Of a stretch of DNA of 64,000 bases, positions 9,137 to 18,749 are shown in pieces (the stretch's first letter is position 1; every line of letters begins with the position of its first letter). Both the position numbers and the translations under genes were made by a program. The notes under the pieces were generated by a model. The model did not search any database and had not been told where the DNA came from. It saw nothing but the letters and a program-made list of their open reading frames with translations. The stretch covers positions 3,472,001-3,536,000 of the forward strand of contig NZ_CP013940.1 of the NCBI RefSeq assembly GCF_001277215.2, in the 5' to 3' direction. The stretch comes from Cronobacter malonaticus LMG 23826 (lineage in GTDB: Bacteria; Pseudomonadota; Gammaproteobacteria; Enterobacterales; Enterobacteriaceae).

Positions 9137-10561
9137 TCAGGCGAGCGGTAACGTCAGCCGCGCCTCAACGCCGCCTTCCGGCCGGTTGGCGAGCGCGATC
9201 TCGCCCTGATGAAGCCGCGCCACTTCCTGCACAAAAGCAAGGCCGAGTCCGCTGCTCTTCTGCCCGCTCACGCGCGGCAGTGAATAGAAACGCTCGAAGA
9301 TACGCGCCAGTGCGTAGTCGGGGATGCCGCTGCCGGTGTCCGCGACGCGCACAATTGCGCGATCGCCTTCCTGCCACGCACCAAGCGTTATCTCGCCGCC
9401 TGGCGGGGTGAAGTCGAGCGCGTTAACAAGCAGATTGCCGATAGCCTGGTGCAGCAGCGCCTCATCGCCTGCCACGCGCAGGCTGCCAGGGGCGGGATCG
9501 AGCGTGAGCCGCACCGCTTTTTGCAGCAGCGTTGAGGCGTGGAGTTCAGCAAGCGTAGCGAACAGCGGCGCCAGCAACACCGGCTCCGGCGTGATCTCCA
9601 GCCGGTTTTCGAGTTTGGCTTGGTGCAACAACTTCTCCACCAGCGCCTGCATACGCGCGTTTTGCTCAAGAATATTGTCGCAAAAGCGCTGTGCCACCGC
9701 CGGCGGCGGCGATTCACGCAGGATCTCCGCCGCGCCGCGAATGCCCGCAAGCGGGCTTTTCAGCTCGTGCGTCAGCGCATGGACATACTGCTCAATGTAA
9801 TTTTTGCCTTCCAGCCGCACGCGCATGTTTTCCAGCGCCTGCGCGAGACGCCGCAGCTCGCTGCTGCCAGGGTCCGGCAACGGCAGCGGCGCGGCTTCCG
9901 TGACCGAATCGGCGTAGCGCACCAGCGTGCCGATGGAGCGGTTAATCCACAGCACCATAACGATGCCGGTCAGCAGCGCGATACCGAGCAGCGCCACGCC
10001 CGCCATCATGATCCGATGCTCGCTGCGCCTGATCACCGGCGCGAGCGCGATATTCGGCTTGCCCACGCTCAGCACGCCGATGATGCGTCCGGCGTCGCGC
10101 ACGGGGGCGGCGACATACATTACGGTACTGTCCGGGTCGTCCGGGTGCAGCGGCGAGCTGCGCGCGCCATACTTGCCACGAAGCGTCAGCCAGACATCGT
10201 TCCAGCGCGAATAGTCCTGCCCGACCGCCGCGCCGCTGGAGTCAAACACCACGCGCCCCTGGGCGTCGGTCAGGTACACGCGGTATTCATTGCGCTCTTT
10301 TTTAATACCGCTGATGTTGGCGTTTACCGGGTAATGGTTTAACCGCTCAAACGCCTGCGCCAGTTGTCCGTCGCGCGGATGGCCCGCCAGCAGATCGTCG
10401 CGGGCGATCTCCGCCAGCAGCGTGGCGGTGTCGTTAAGCGAGCCTTCCGTCGCGCGCCGCACGCCGGGTTTGATCTCCTGCACGAAAATCGTGAGCACGA
10501 ACCAGGCCGCCACGGCGACGATCAGAAAGTAGCCCAGCAGAAGCCGCATGCCGATGCGCAT
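9137..10561 (-). CDS. creC: Sensor histidine kinase CreC
   Basis: CreC phosphorylates CreB in response to growth in minimal medium or fermentation of carbon sources. The 474 residues comprise a first membrane helix (about 7-27), a periplasmic sensor domain (about 30-182), a second helix (about 184-206), a HAMP linker and a kinase core. The phosphorylated histidine is His265 in HALTHELKSPLAGI. N-box (GNLLVNALDFTPPGG) and G-box (VADTGSGIPD, SSGLGLAFV) motifs are intact. The ATG overlaps the creB stop by one base. Confidence 0.97.
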   Translation of the reverse strand: MRIGMRLLLGYFLIVAVAAWFVLTIFVQEIKPGVRRATEGSLNDTATLLAEIARDDLLAGHPRDGQLAQAFERLNHYPVNANISGIKKERNEYRVYLTDAQGRVVFDSSGAAVGQDYSRWNDVWLTLRGKYGARSSPLHPDDPDSTVMYVAAPVRDAGRIIGVLSVGKPNIALAPVIRRSEHRIMMAGVALLGIALLTGIVMVLWINRSIGTLVRYADSVTEAAPLPLPDPGSSELRRLAQALENMRVRLEGKNYIEQYVHALTHELKSPLAGIRGAAEILRESPPPAVAQRFCDNILEQNARMQALVEKLLHQAKLENRLEITPEPVLLAPLFATLAELHASTLLQKAVRLTLDPAPGSLRVAGDEALLHQAIGNLLVNALDFTPPGGEITLGAWQEGDRAIVRVADTGSGIPDYALARIFERFYSLPRVSGQKSSGLGLAFVQEVARLHQGEIALANRPEGGVEARLTLPLA

Positions 10562-11253
10562 TAGTTAACCGCCAGGCTGTAACCCAGCCCCCGGTGCGTG
10601 GCGATCGGCGACGCGTCAGGATTGACCGCGCGCAGCTTGGCGCGCAGCGTTTTAATATGGGTATCGACGGTGCGATCGAAACTGTCGTTGGCATCTCCCC
10701 AGACGATGTCCATCAGTTGCTGGCGCGAGTAGACACGCCCCGGCGCCAGCAGCAGCGTTTTCAGCAGCAGATATTCATAGCGGGTGAGCGACAGCGGCTG
10801 GCCACACCAGGCGATGTGCGCAGCCTCGTCATTCAGTTCGAAACGCCCCGCCCGCACAATGGTCTGCGCGCTACTCTGCTGCTTTTGCAGACGCCGCAGA
10901 ATGGTGCGCACGCGGGCGCAAACCTCACGCGGCGAGAACGGCTTGGCGACGTAATCATCCGCGCCGATTTCCAGGCCAATAAGCTTATCGACCTCCTCGC
11001 TGCGCGCGGTCAGAAACAGCACCGGCAGCGCCGGATGTGCCGCCAGAAGCTGACGACACAGCTCGAAGCCGCTGATATCAGGCAGGCCCACATCCAGCAC
11101 CACCAGGTCCGGCAGCGTCTGCCGGGCGGCGTCTAGCGCGGGCAGCCCGCGCTCAAACGTCCGTACCGTAAATCCTTCAAGCTGCATGACATACGACAGC
11201 GCTTCGCTGATGCTGGTCTCATCCTCCACCAGCCAGACGGTTGTCTGATTCAT
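10561..11253 (-). CDS. creB: Response regulator CreB
   Basis: CreB is the partner of CreC and binds cre-tags. The 230-residue protein has a receiver domain with acidic DE at 10-12, phosphoacceptor Asp54 in VVLDVGLPD and Lys in VAKPFSPRE. An OmpR/PhoB winged helix follows (about 130-230, with SRQQLMDIVWG and DTHIKTLRAKL). It lies 18 bases after creA and overlaps creC. Confidence 0.97.
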   Translation of the reverse strand: MNQTTVWLVEDETSISEALSYVMQLEGFTVRTFERGLPALDAARQTLPDLVVLDVGLPDISGFELCRQLLAAHPALPVLFLTARSEEVDKLIGLEIGADDYVAKPFSPREVCARVRTILRRLQKQQSSAQTIVRAGRFELNDEAAHIAWCGQPLSLTRYEYLLLKTLLLAPGRVYSRQQLMDIVWGDANDSFDRTVDTHIKTLRAKLRAVNPDASPIATHRGLGYSLAVN

Positions 11254-11271
11254 CCTGAATAATCCTGTGAA

Positions 11272-11751
11272 TTACCGGGCCTGACCCCACGGCATAATTG
11301 GTACGGCGCTCAGCGCGTTTTTCGGCGAGCCTTCGACGACTTTATCGGAATAGGTCAGATAGGCGAGCGTATTGCGTTTCGCGTCGTAAAAACGCACCAC
11401 CTGCAATTTTTTGAAGATAAGCGACGTGCGCTTCTGGAACACCACATCACCCTGCGCTTTTCCGGCTTTGATTTTATCGCTCAGCTCAATCGGCCCGACC
11501 TGCTGGCAGGAGATCGCCGCATCGGATGTATCTTCCGCCAGCCCCAGTCCACCTTTGATACCGCCGGTTTTGGCGCGACTCAGGTAACAGGTCACATTTT
11601 TGACATCCGGATCGTCAAACGCTTCCACCACGATTTTGTGATCCGGCCCCAGCCATTTAAATACGGTATCGACCGATCCGATTTCTTCGGCGCGTAAACC
11701 GCCGCTTAAGGCCATAAACATTACTGGAACTAATAACATCCTATATTTCAT
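11272..11751 (-). CDS. creA: CreA family periplasmic protein
   Basis: CreA is a secreted protein of unknown function and the first gene of the cre operon. The chosen start gives 159 residues beginning [23 protein letters not shown], a signal peptide probably cut after LRA. An ATG five codons earlier exists, but its upstream sequence is a poor ribosome site, whereas TGGTAA precedes the chosen start. The mature part ([18 protein letters not shown] and [20 protein letters not shown]) is highly conserved with E. coli. Cysteines in VTCYLS and ISCQQV could form a disulfide. Confidence 0.95.
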   Translation of the reverse strand: MKYRMLLVPVMFMALSGGLRAEEIGSVDTVFKWLGPDHKIVVEAFDDPDVKNVTCYLSRAKTGGIKGGLGLAEDTSDAAISCQQVGPIELSDKIKAGKAQGDVVFQKRTSLIFKKLQVVRFYDAKRNTLAYLTYSDKVVEGSPKNALSAVPIMPWGQAR

Positions 11752-11961
11752 ATTGTTACCATTCATTAAAGGTTACATTTAGTGACTATTCACCGTTAGA
11801 ACAAAAAACCTTACATATCACATTGTTACTCAAAAACGCGGTTTTGCAGCAGTCCATCTTGCCGGAACCGCAAAAGAAAACACTGAATGCCAGAAGAGCA
11901 AAAAATGCTACTATTCGCTACCCACTTTTTCAGGCACTGCGTTTAAGGATGAGGATTAAAT

Positions 11962-12831
11962 ATGGATCAGTCTGGGATCATTCGGGATCTGCTCGTCTGG
12001 CTGGAAAGCCATCTTGATCACCCCTTGTCTCTGGACAATGTGGCGGCCAAAGCCGGGTATTCCAAGTGGCATTTACAACGGATGTTCAAAGAGGTGACGG
12101 GCCACGCGATTGGCGCGTATATCCGCGCGCGCCGGTTGTCGAAATCCGCTGTCGCGCTGCGTCTGACCGCGCGCCCGATCCTGGACATCGCGCTGCAATA
12201 CCGTTTCGACTCACAGCAGACGTTCACCCGCGCCTTTAAAAAGCAGTTTTCACTCACGCCAGCGCTCTATCGCCGTTCGGAGGACTGGAGCGCGCAGGGT
12301 ATGCGTCCGCCGATCCGCCTTGAGCCGTTTACGCCGCCGCCGCATGAGTTTGTCACGCTCGCGCCAATGCACCTCACCGGCCTCACCCAAAGCTATACCT
12401 GCTCGCTTGAGCAAATTTCGGTGTTCCGCCAGCAGATGCGCGTACAATTCTGGCGCGAATTCCTGGCGAACTGCCCGACGATCCCGACAGTCTTTTACGG
12501 CCTGAACGAATCGCGCCCGAGCGTGGAAAAAGATGACGAGCAGGAAGTCTTTTACACCACGGCGCTGCCGGAGCCGCTGGCGGAAGGCTGCGTGGAGCAC
12601 GCCCATCCGGTGACGCTGGAGGGCGGCGACTATGTGCAGTTTACCTATGAAGGGCCAGGCACCGGCGTGCAGGAGTTTATCCTGACCGTCTACGGCACCT
12701 GTATGCCCGCACTGGGGCTGACGCGCCGCCGTGGTCAGGATATCGAGCGCTATTTACTCGCCGAAGAGGCCAGCGCGCAGGAGCGCGATATCAACCTGCG
12801 CTGCGAGTACCTGATCCCCATCCGCCGTTAA
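11962..12831 (+). CDS. rob: Right-origin-binding transcription factor Rob
   Basis: Rob is a MarA/SoxS-family activator of the mar/sox/rob regulon (efflux, solvent and antibiotic tolerance). It has 289 residues as in E. coli. The N-terminal 110 residues are the two-helix-turn-helix AraC domain (SKWHLQRMFKEVTG and FDSQQTFTRAFKKQF). The C-terminal part (about 122-289) is a GyrI-like ligand-binding domain that controls activity and localisation. It is divergent from creA. Its end overlaps the last four bases of gpmB on the other strand. Confidence 0.97.
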   Translation: MDQSGIIRDLLVWLESHLDHPLSLDNVAAKAGYSKWHLQRMFKEVTGHAIGAYIRARRLSKSAVALRLTARPILDIALQYRFDSQQTFTRAFKKQFSLTPALYRRSEDWSAQGMRPPIRLEPFTPPPHEFVTLAPMHLTGLTQSYTCSLEQISVFRQQMRVQFWREFLANCPTIPTVFYGLNESRPSVEKDDEQEVFYTTALPEPLAEGCVEHAHPVTLEGGDYVQFTYEGPGTGVQEFILTVYGTCMPALGLTRRRGQDIERYLLAEEASAQERDINLRCEYLIPIRR

Positions 12832-13475
12832 CGCTGTAGCTCATCCAGCGCAGGCGCATCGAGATGCGACACATCGCCTGCGGTTTCCACCACCCAGCCG
12901 GACGCGAGCCACGGGCTTTGCTGATAATCCACGCGAGAAATCGAGCAGTTGCGCAGGCGCAGACGGCGCTCCGCATACGCGGGCAGGCCGAGGATGGTGC
13001 TGACGAGACAGCCTAGCGCCATACCGTGGCTCACCAGTAACGGGCGGCTTCCCGGCGGCAGATCGAGACAGGCGTTCAGCGCGCCGTGCATACGCTCGCT
13101 CACCTCCTGCATCGACTCCCCTTGCGGAATACGGCCATCCGGCGTGCCGTTAACCAGCTGACGGCGCCAGCCTTCTTCTTCTTCGCTGAGCGTGTCGAGA
13201 TGGCGGCGCTCAAGAATGCCCATATCCAGTTCGCGCAGGCGCGGATCGAGTATCACTTCGCAGCCGCAGCCCTGCGCGATAATCTCGGCGGTGCGCTGCG
13301 TGCGCCCCAGATCGCTGGTGATAATGTGCGTAATGCCAAGCGCTTTAGCGCGCTGCGCCACCTGCATGGCCTGGCGTTCCCCTTTTTCCGTCAATGGGCT
13401 GTCCGATTGCCCCTGGATGCGTCGCTCGGCGTTCCACTGCGTTTCACCGTGGCGAACCAGATATACCTGTAACAT
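12828..13475 (-). CDS. gpmB: Phosphatase of the phosphoglycerate mutase family GpmB
   Basis: The 215-residue protein belongs to the histidine phosphatase superfamily. It has the catalytic RHG motif with His9 (LVRHGETQWNAERRIQG) and a second catalytic His in LLVSHGMALG. It is annotated as cofactor-dependent phosphoglycerate mutase 2 but several relatives act as phosphatases, so the substrate is uncertain. It is divergent from yjjX with a 56-base gap. Confidence 0.93.
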   Translation of the reverse strand: MLQVYLVRHGETQWNAERRIQGQSDSPLTEKGERQAMQVAQRAKALGITHIITSDLGRTQRTAEIIAQGCGCEVILDPRLRELDMGILERRHLDTLSEEEEGWRRQLVNGTPDGRIPQGESMQEVSERMHGALNACLDLPPGSRPLLVSHGMALGCLVSTILGLPAYAERRLRLRNCSISRVDYQQSPWLASGWVVETAGDVSHLDAPALDELQR

Positions 13476-13531
13476 GCTTTTTATCCGTTATACTGCTGCG
13501 ACTTTAAACGTCTGTGAGTGTGAATTGAATT

Positions 13532-14047
13532 ATGTACCATGTTGTCTGCGCCACGACGAATCCAGCCAAAATTCAGGCGATTCTGCGTGCTTTTAACGAG
13601 ATTTTTGGCGAAGCATCCTGCCATATCGACGCCGTCTCCGTCGATAGTGGCGTACCGGAACAGCCGCTCGGCAGTGAAGAAACGCGCACCGGCGCGCGCC
13701 AGCGCGTTATCAACGCCCGCGCGCTGCGTCCGCAAGCCGATTACTGGGTGGCAATTGAAGCGGGTATCGATGACGACAGCACCTTTAGCTGGGTGGTGAT
13801 TGAGAGCGCAGACCAGCGTGGCGAAGCGCGCTCGGCGACGCTGCCGCTGCCTGCGGCGATTCTTGATGAAGTGCGCGCCGGGAAAGCGCTCGGGCCGGTG
13901 ATGTCTGCCTGGACAGGCATTGATGAAATCGGGCGTAAAGAAGGGGCTATCGGCATTTTCACCGCCGGTAAGCTGACGCGCAGCAGCGTCTACCATCAGG
14001 CGGTGATCCTGGCCTTAAGCCCCTTTCATAACGCGATTTACCGCTGA
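13532..14047 (+). CDS. yjjX: Inosine/xanthosine triphosphatase
   Basis: YjjX hydrolyses the non-canonical purine nucleotides ITP and XTP, keeping them out of DNA and RNA. The 171 residues carry the family motifs [10 protein letters not shown] near the N terminus, [20 protein letters not shown] around 38-57 and AIEAGIDDD. The length is normal. The stop overlaps the last bases of trpR on the opposite strand. Confidence 0.94.
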
Positions 14048-14367
14048 GCCTGTAACAGCTCCTGCTCAAGCCACTGGCGCAACTCCGGCGGCGCCGCTTT
14101 CAGGCTGTTGGAGCCGCGGGTGATCGTCGCGATCCCCGCGCCCAGCTCGCTTTTTAGCTCGCGCTGGCTCATCTCTCCACGCAGCAGCTCTTCTATGATC
14201 CGCACGCGCGTGCCGAGCGCGGCGCGTTCGTCCGGCGTCAGCAGCAGAGTCAGCAAAGGAAGATGCAGGTCGTTGTCGAAAGATTGTTTCAGGAGCGCCA
14301 CAAAGCGCAGCCACTCCTGATTACTCTGTTCGGCCTGGGCCGCGGAATAGGTTGAATGTTGAGTCAT
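14038..14367 (-). CDS. trpR: Tryptophan operon repressor TrpR
   Basis: TrpR binds L-tryptophan and represses trp, aroH, mtr and its own gene. Starting at [19 protein letters not shown] gives 109 residues, close to the E. coli 108. An upstream in-frame ATG would add 24 residues encoded across the operator and is rejected. The helix-turn-helix is around [23 protein letters not shown]. The gene lies downstream of slt on the same strand and carries its own operator. Confidence 0.97.
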
Positions 14368-14378
14368 CAGATGCCGCC

Positions 14379-14396
14379 ATACTCGTTCACTAGTAC
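14379..14396 (-). promoter_or_regulatory. TrpR operator (autoregulatory)
   Basis: The minus strand reads GTACTAGTGAACGAGTAT, agreeing with the palindromic trp-box GTACTAGTTAACTAGTAC at 15 of 18 positions. It lies 11 bases before the trpR start codon. Confidence 0.88.
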
Positions 14397-14420
14397 GACA
14401 GGATAGCACAACGCCGCCGA

Positions 14421-16355
14421 TCAGTAACGACGGCTCCACTCCGCATCGCTCATCAACACCGGCTTACCGCCCATGAAGTAGCGGTAATAGGCATCATACG
14501 CCAGTACATTCTTCACATAACCGCGCGTCTCGGAGAACGGAATACTTTCGACAAACGCGACCGCGTCGATACGCCCGGCGCTGTTGCCAAGCCAGGTGCG
14601 CACGCGCCCCGGCCCGGCGTTATAGGCGGCAGAGGCGAAAATACGGTTGTTGTCGAACATGCCATAGACATATTGCAAATAGCTGGTGCCTATCTGAATG
14701 TTGGTTTCCGGGTCGAGCAGCTGCGCGCTATTGCTGTAACCTGGCAGATTAAACATCTTCACCGTGTGGGTGGCGGTGCCCGGCATTAATTGCATCAGAC
14801 CGGACGCGCCGACCGGCGAGCGCACTTTCGGGTTCCAGGCGCTCTCCTGGCGGGCGATCGCCATCGCGTAGCTCTGCGGAACGGCTTTGTCGCTCACGTA
14901 GCGGGCGAAGAGATCTTTATAGGCCAGCGGGAAGCGCTCTTCGAGCTGATCCCAGAGCTTACCGGCGATCGTCGCCTGCACGCTCAGATCCCACCAGTTG
15001 CGGTCAAACGCGTAGCGCGCCAGCGCCGCCTGTTCCTGCTTGCTGCGGCTGGTGACGAGGTTCGCCCATTCGCTGCGCGCGGTGTTATCAAGCCCCCAGT
15101 ACATCAGCTCGCGCACGCGCGCCATCTCCGGGCCTTCAAACAGCGCGGCGTTTACCGCTGGCGCTTTATCGACACGCAGCGGGTAATCTTCGCCAAGCCG
15201 CTGCGCCGCCGCCATCGGGTAGAAACCGCGCTGCTGCATCAGCGAATGCAGAATGGTTTTGGCCTCGTCGTCGCGCCCGCGCTCCATCAGGAGATCGGCC
15301 TGCCAGTAGCGCCATTCGTCTTTTTCCTTCGCCTCCATCGGCAGACGCGCAAGCCAGGTGTTTAGCCCGCTGCGATCGCCGATACCGAGCGCCATACGCA
15401 CCCGGCGCTCAATAAGCGATGTGGATTCTGAACGCATGATAGCGTCATCGCGCCAGCGGGCCTGCTCTGCGGTGACATCATTGCCCATTAGCCGCCACGC
15501 CACGATATCGCGCAGCTCCTGCGCCTGGGCGTCGTTAAGCTGCTGCGCCTGGATGAGCGACGGGATCATCAGCCGGGCGTTTTCCACGTCCTGACGGGCG
15601 ACGCTTGCGAACGCCACCGCGGCCATCTGGCGCGTGAAATCGGTCGCGCCGACGCTGCGCACAAAAGTCATCACGCTGTTGGGATCGTTCGCCAGGCTCA
15701 CCAGCGCGCTGCTGATGGTCTGGTAATCGGGCGGCAGCTGGCTTGCGAGCGAACTGACAAGCGACGTGTTGCCCTCTTTCATCGCGAGGCGAATGCGCTC
15801 AAGGTAGGCCAGCGGATCCTGCGCGCCGGACGTGCGCCACGCCTGGAAGAGACGCTCGCACGCCGCAGGCAGGTTTTTGCCGGTCTGCCAGAGATCTTTT
15901 GCGCCCTGCCAGGCACCCTGCGCGTCGCCGGTGTTCCACTTCGCGTAATAGTAGTTGCACTGCGCCTCGGTGCTGCCAGGCGGCTGCGGGCTGAACGCCA
16001 GCAGGCCGCGCCAGTCTTCGCGGCGCGCCAGTTCGTTGACAAAACGGGACGTCAGCGTGCGCGCCGGCGGCAGCGTCGGGTTCGCCTGAATAAACTGCTG
16101 CACCGCGATGGTCGGCTCGTTCATGAGATCGTCAGTAAGCTGGCGATACTGCAAATAGGGATAGAGCGGATAGGTTTGCAGGGTGGGCATCAGCTGCTCC
16201 ACCACGTCCATCTGCCGGTTATCCCACGCTTGTTTGATCTGCGCATAGCGGCTGCGCTGCTCGTCGAGCGAATCGGCGCGTGCGGCCTGGCCGAGCGTCA
16301 GCAGGCAGACGCCCGCCGCCAGCCACCGCCAGACGACCTGTCTGGATGTTCCCAC
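14421..16355 (-). CDS. slt: Soluble lytic murein transglycosylase Slt70
   Basis: Slt cleaves the beta-1,4 bond between MurNAc and GlcNAc in peptidoglycan, leaving 1,6-anhydro ends, in the periplasm. The 644-residue protein has a signal peptide ([19 protein letters not shown]), an alpha-helical superhelix (about 30-450) and a C-terminal lysozyme-like domain. The catalytic Glu lies in [15 protein letters not shown], followed by [14 protein letters not shown]. The start is GTG behind an AGGAAGG ribosome site. It is upstream of trpR and divergent from ettA. Confidence 0.97.
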
Positions 16356-16589
16356 AATCCTTCCTCATGTTAATTGACTGACCGGCAGCCTCATGCCGCC
16401 TGAAATTCTCAGATACTTCATGCTAACCAGGCGAAGGCCGTTGCGCCATGTCGCGAACATTTTTTTACTATTCGCCCATTAATGCCTCTTACGCCGCATT
16501 CGCGGCGTCGCTGGCTGGGATTAAGCGTTGAAAACAGCTAAACTCCGCAGCTGAGAAACCCTTAATCATGATAAGAGGCGAAGTCCAAC

Positions 16590-18257
16590 GTGGCTCAATT
16601 CGTATACACCATGCATCGCGTCGGCAAAGTCGTTCCGCCGAAGCGACACATTCTGAAGAATATCTCTCTGAGCTTTTTCCCTGGCGCCAAAATCGGTGTG
16701 CTGGGCCTGAACGGTGCCGGTAAATCCACCCTGCTACGCATCATGGCGGGCATCGATAAAGATATCGAAGGTGAAGCCCGTCCGCAGCCTGGCATCAAAA
16801 TCGGCTACCTGCCGCAGGAGCCGCAGCTCAACCCTGAACATACCGTGCGCGAATCGATCGAAGAAGCGGTTGCGGAAGTTGTTAACGCGCTCAAGCGTCT
16901 GGATGAAGTGTACGCGCTGTACGCCGACCCGGATGCCGATTTCGATAAGCTCGCCGCCGAGCAGGGCAAACTGGAAGAGATTATCCAGGCCCATGACGGC
17001 CACAACCTGAACGTGCAGCTGGAACGCGCGGCCGACGCTCTGCGCCTGCCGGACTGGGATGCGAAAGTCGCGAATCTCTCCGGTGGTGAACGCCGCCGCG
17101 TGGCGCTCTGCCGTCTGCTGCTCGAAAAACCAGACATGCTGCTGCTCGACGAACCGACCAACCACCTGGACGCCGAATCCGTCGCCTGGCTGGAGCGCTT
17201 CCTGCACGACTTCGAAGGCACCGTGGTGGCGATCACCCACGACCGTTACTTCCTTGATAACGTCGCAGGCTGGATCCTCGAACTGGACCGCGGCGAAGGT
17301 ATTCCGTGGGAAGGCAACTACTCTTCCTGGCTTGAGCAGAAAGATCAGCGTCTGGCGCAGGAAGCCTCTCAGGAAGCCGCGCGTCGTAAATCTATCGAGA
17401 AAGAGCTGGAGTGGGTGCGCCAGGGCGCGAAAGGCCGTCAGTCCAAGGGCAAAGCCCGTCTGGCGCGCTTTGAAGAGCTTAACAATACCGAATACCAGAA
17501 ACGTAACGAAACCAACGAACTCTTTATTCCGCCGGGACCGCGTCTGGGCGATAAAGTGGTGGAAGTCAGCCATCTGCGTAAATCCTACGGCGACCGCGTG
17601 CTGATCGACGATCTGAGCTTCTCCGTGCCGAAAGGCGCGATTGTCGGCATCATCGGTCCGAACGGCGCGGGTAAATCCACGCTGTTCCGCATGATGTCAG
17701 GCCAGGAACAGCCGGACAGCGGCACCATCACGCTGGGTGAAACCGTGAAACTCGCGTCTGTTGACCAGTTCCGCGACGCCATGGATAACAGCAAAACCGT
17801 CTGGGAAGAAGTCTCCGGCGGGCTGGATATCATGAAGATCGGCAACACCGAAATGCCGAGCCGCGCGTACGTTGGCCGCTTTAACTTCAAAGGCGTGGAC
17901 CAGGGCAAACGCGTGGGCGAGCTGTCCGGTGGTGAGCGCGGCCGTCTGCATCTGGCGAAACTGTTGCAGGTGGGCGGCAACATGCTGCTGCTCGATGAAC
18001 CGACCAACGACCTGGATATCGAAACCCTGCGCGCGCTGGAAAACGCCCTGCTGGAATTCCCGGGCTGCGCGATGGTTATCTCGCACGACCGCTGGTTCCT
18101 GGACCGTATCGCCACGCATATTCTGGATTACCAGGATGAAGGCAAAGTGGAGTTCTTCGAAGGTAACTTCACCGAATACGAAGAGTATAAGAAACGCACG
18201 CTGGGCGCCGAAGCGCTGGAGCCGAAGCGTATCAAATACAAACGTATCGCCAAGTAA
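16590..18257 (+). CDS. ettA: Energy-dependent translational throttle protein EttA
   Basis: EttA is an ABC-F ATPase that binds the ribosomal E site and gates the first elongation cycle according to ATP/ADP. The 555 residues match E. coli. Two ABC domains have Walker A motifs GLNGAGKST and GPNGAGKST, signatures LSGGERRRVALC and LSGGERGRLHLA and Walker B motifs LLLDEPTNHLD and LLLDEPTNDLD. The arm is inserted in domain 1 and the charged linker lies near 245-310. The start is GTG. In E. coli it neighbours nadR; here a 16 kb block follows. Confidence 0.98.
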   Translation: MAQFVYTMHRVGKVVPPKRHILKNISLSFFPGAKIGVLGLNGAGKSTLLRIMAGIDKDIEGEARPQPGIKIGYLPQEPQLNPEHTVRESIEEAVAEVVNALKRLDEVYALYADPDADFDKLAAEQGKLEEIIQAHDGHNLNVQLERAADALRLPDWDAKVANLSGGERRRVALCRLLLEKPDMLLLDEPTNHLDAESVAWLERFLHDFEGTVVAITHDRYFLDNVAGWILELDRGEGIPWEGNYSSWLEQKDQRLAQEASQEAARRKSIEKELEWVRQGAKGRQSKGKARLARFEELNNTEYQKRNETNELFIPPGPRLGDKVVEVSHLRKSYGDRVLIDDLSFSVPKGAIVGIIGPNGAGKSTLFRMMSGQEQPDSGTITLGETVKLASVDQFRDAMDNSKTVWEEVSGGLDIMKIGNTEMPSRAYVGRFNFKGVDQGKRVGELSGGERGRLHLAKLLQVGGNMLLLDEPTNDLDIETLRALENALLEFPGCAMVISHDRWFLDRIATHILDYQDEGKVEFFEGNFTEYEEYKKRTLGAEALEPKRIKYKRIAK

Positions 18258-18263
18258 TTCCCG

Positions 18264-18291
18264 CAACGGCCTTCTTTATGAAGGCCGTTTT
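18264..18291 (+). terminator. ettA terminator
   Basis: Stem AACGGCCTTC/GAAGGCCGTT with a short TTTAT loop, followed by TTTT, directly after the ettA stop. Confidence 0.9.
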
Positions 18292-18749
18292 TATTCGCGG
18301 TTCCCTTCAGATAAATACCTGCCCTTTACTCCGATTTATTTCTGACCAATTGTCCATTCACCCTTGTTATGGTAATTAGTAAATCATATCCCTCCATTTT
18401 TATATGATATTTCATGACTGAGGGAATTTTTATTATTAGCGCTATGATTTTCATGGAATGGAAATGTCACGGAATCGTTGTCAGGGTAAGCGGGCCGCCG
18501 CCTGCACGTCGTTAACCTCATCTCTCCTCGCTTTTCATCATTTTCAGCGTCAATACATAAAAACAACAGATAGTTTGTAGTTTTACTACCGACATGAGCC
18601 GAAACCTCTCGCTATGCTGGCTGCTTTCTTTATACCGGCAACGATAGCTCTGGCATATTGACGTTATTAAAAACGCAGACAGCCGTTAAAGCATTTTTTA
18701 TAGAAATATATCTCTATCATTTATTCATTAGATTAATGGTATTCACACA
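18292..18749. other. Intergenic region upstream of kpsE
   Basis: No convincing gene is seen. The sequence is AT-rich and must contain the promoter for the kpsEDCS operon. No clear ops or JUMPstart element was found on the plus strand, only a weak partial match near 18645 (GATAGCTCTGG). A 60-codon minus-strand frame lacks a ribosome site and resembles nothing known to me. Confidence 0.5.

Noticed and set aside
14368..14439. Extended start for trpR
   Set aside because: The extra 24 codons translate the operator and promoter region; the internal ATG gives the known TrpR start.
18384..18566. 60-codon minus-strand frame between ettA and kpsE
   Set aside because: No ribosome site, no recognisable features and it crosses the likely kpsE promoter region.
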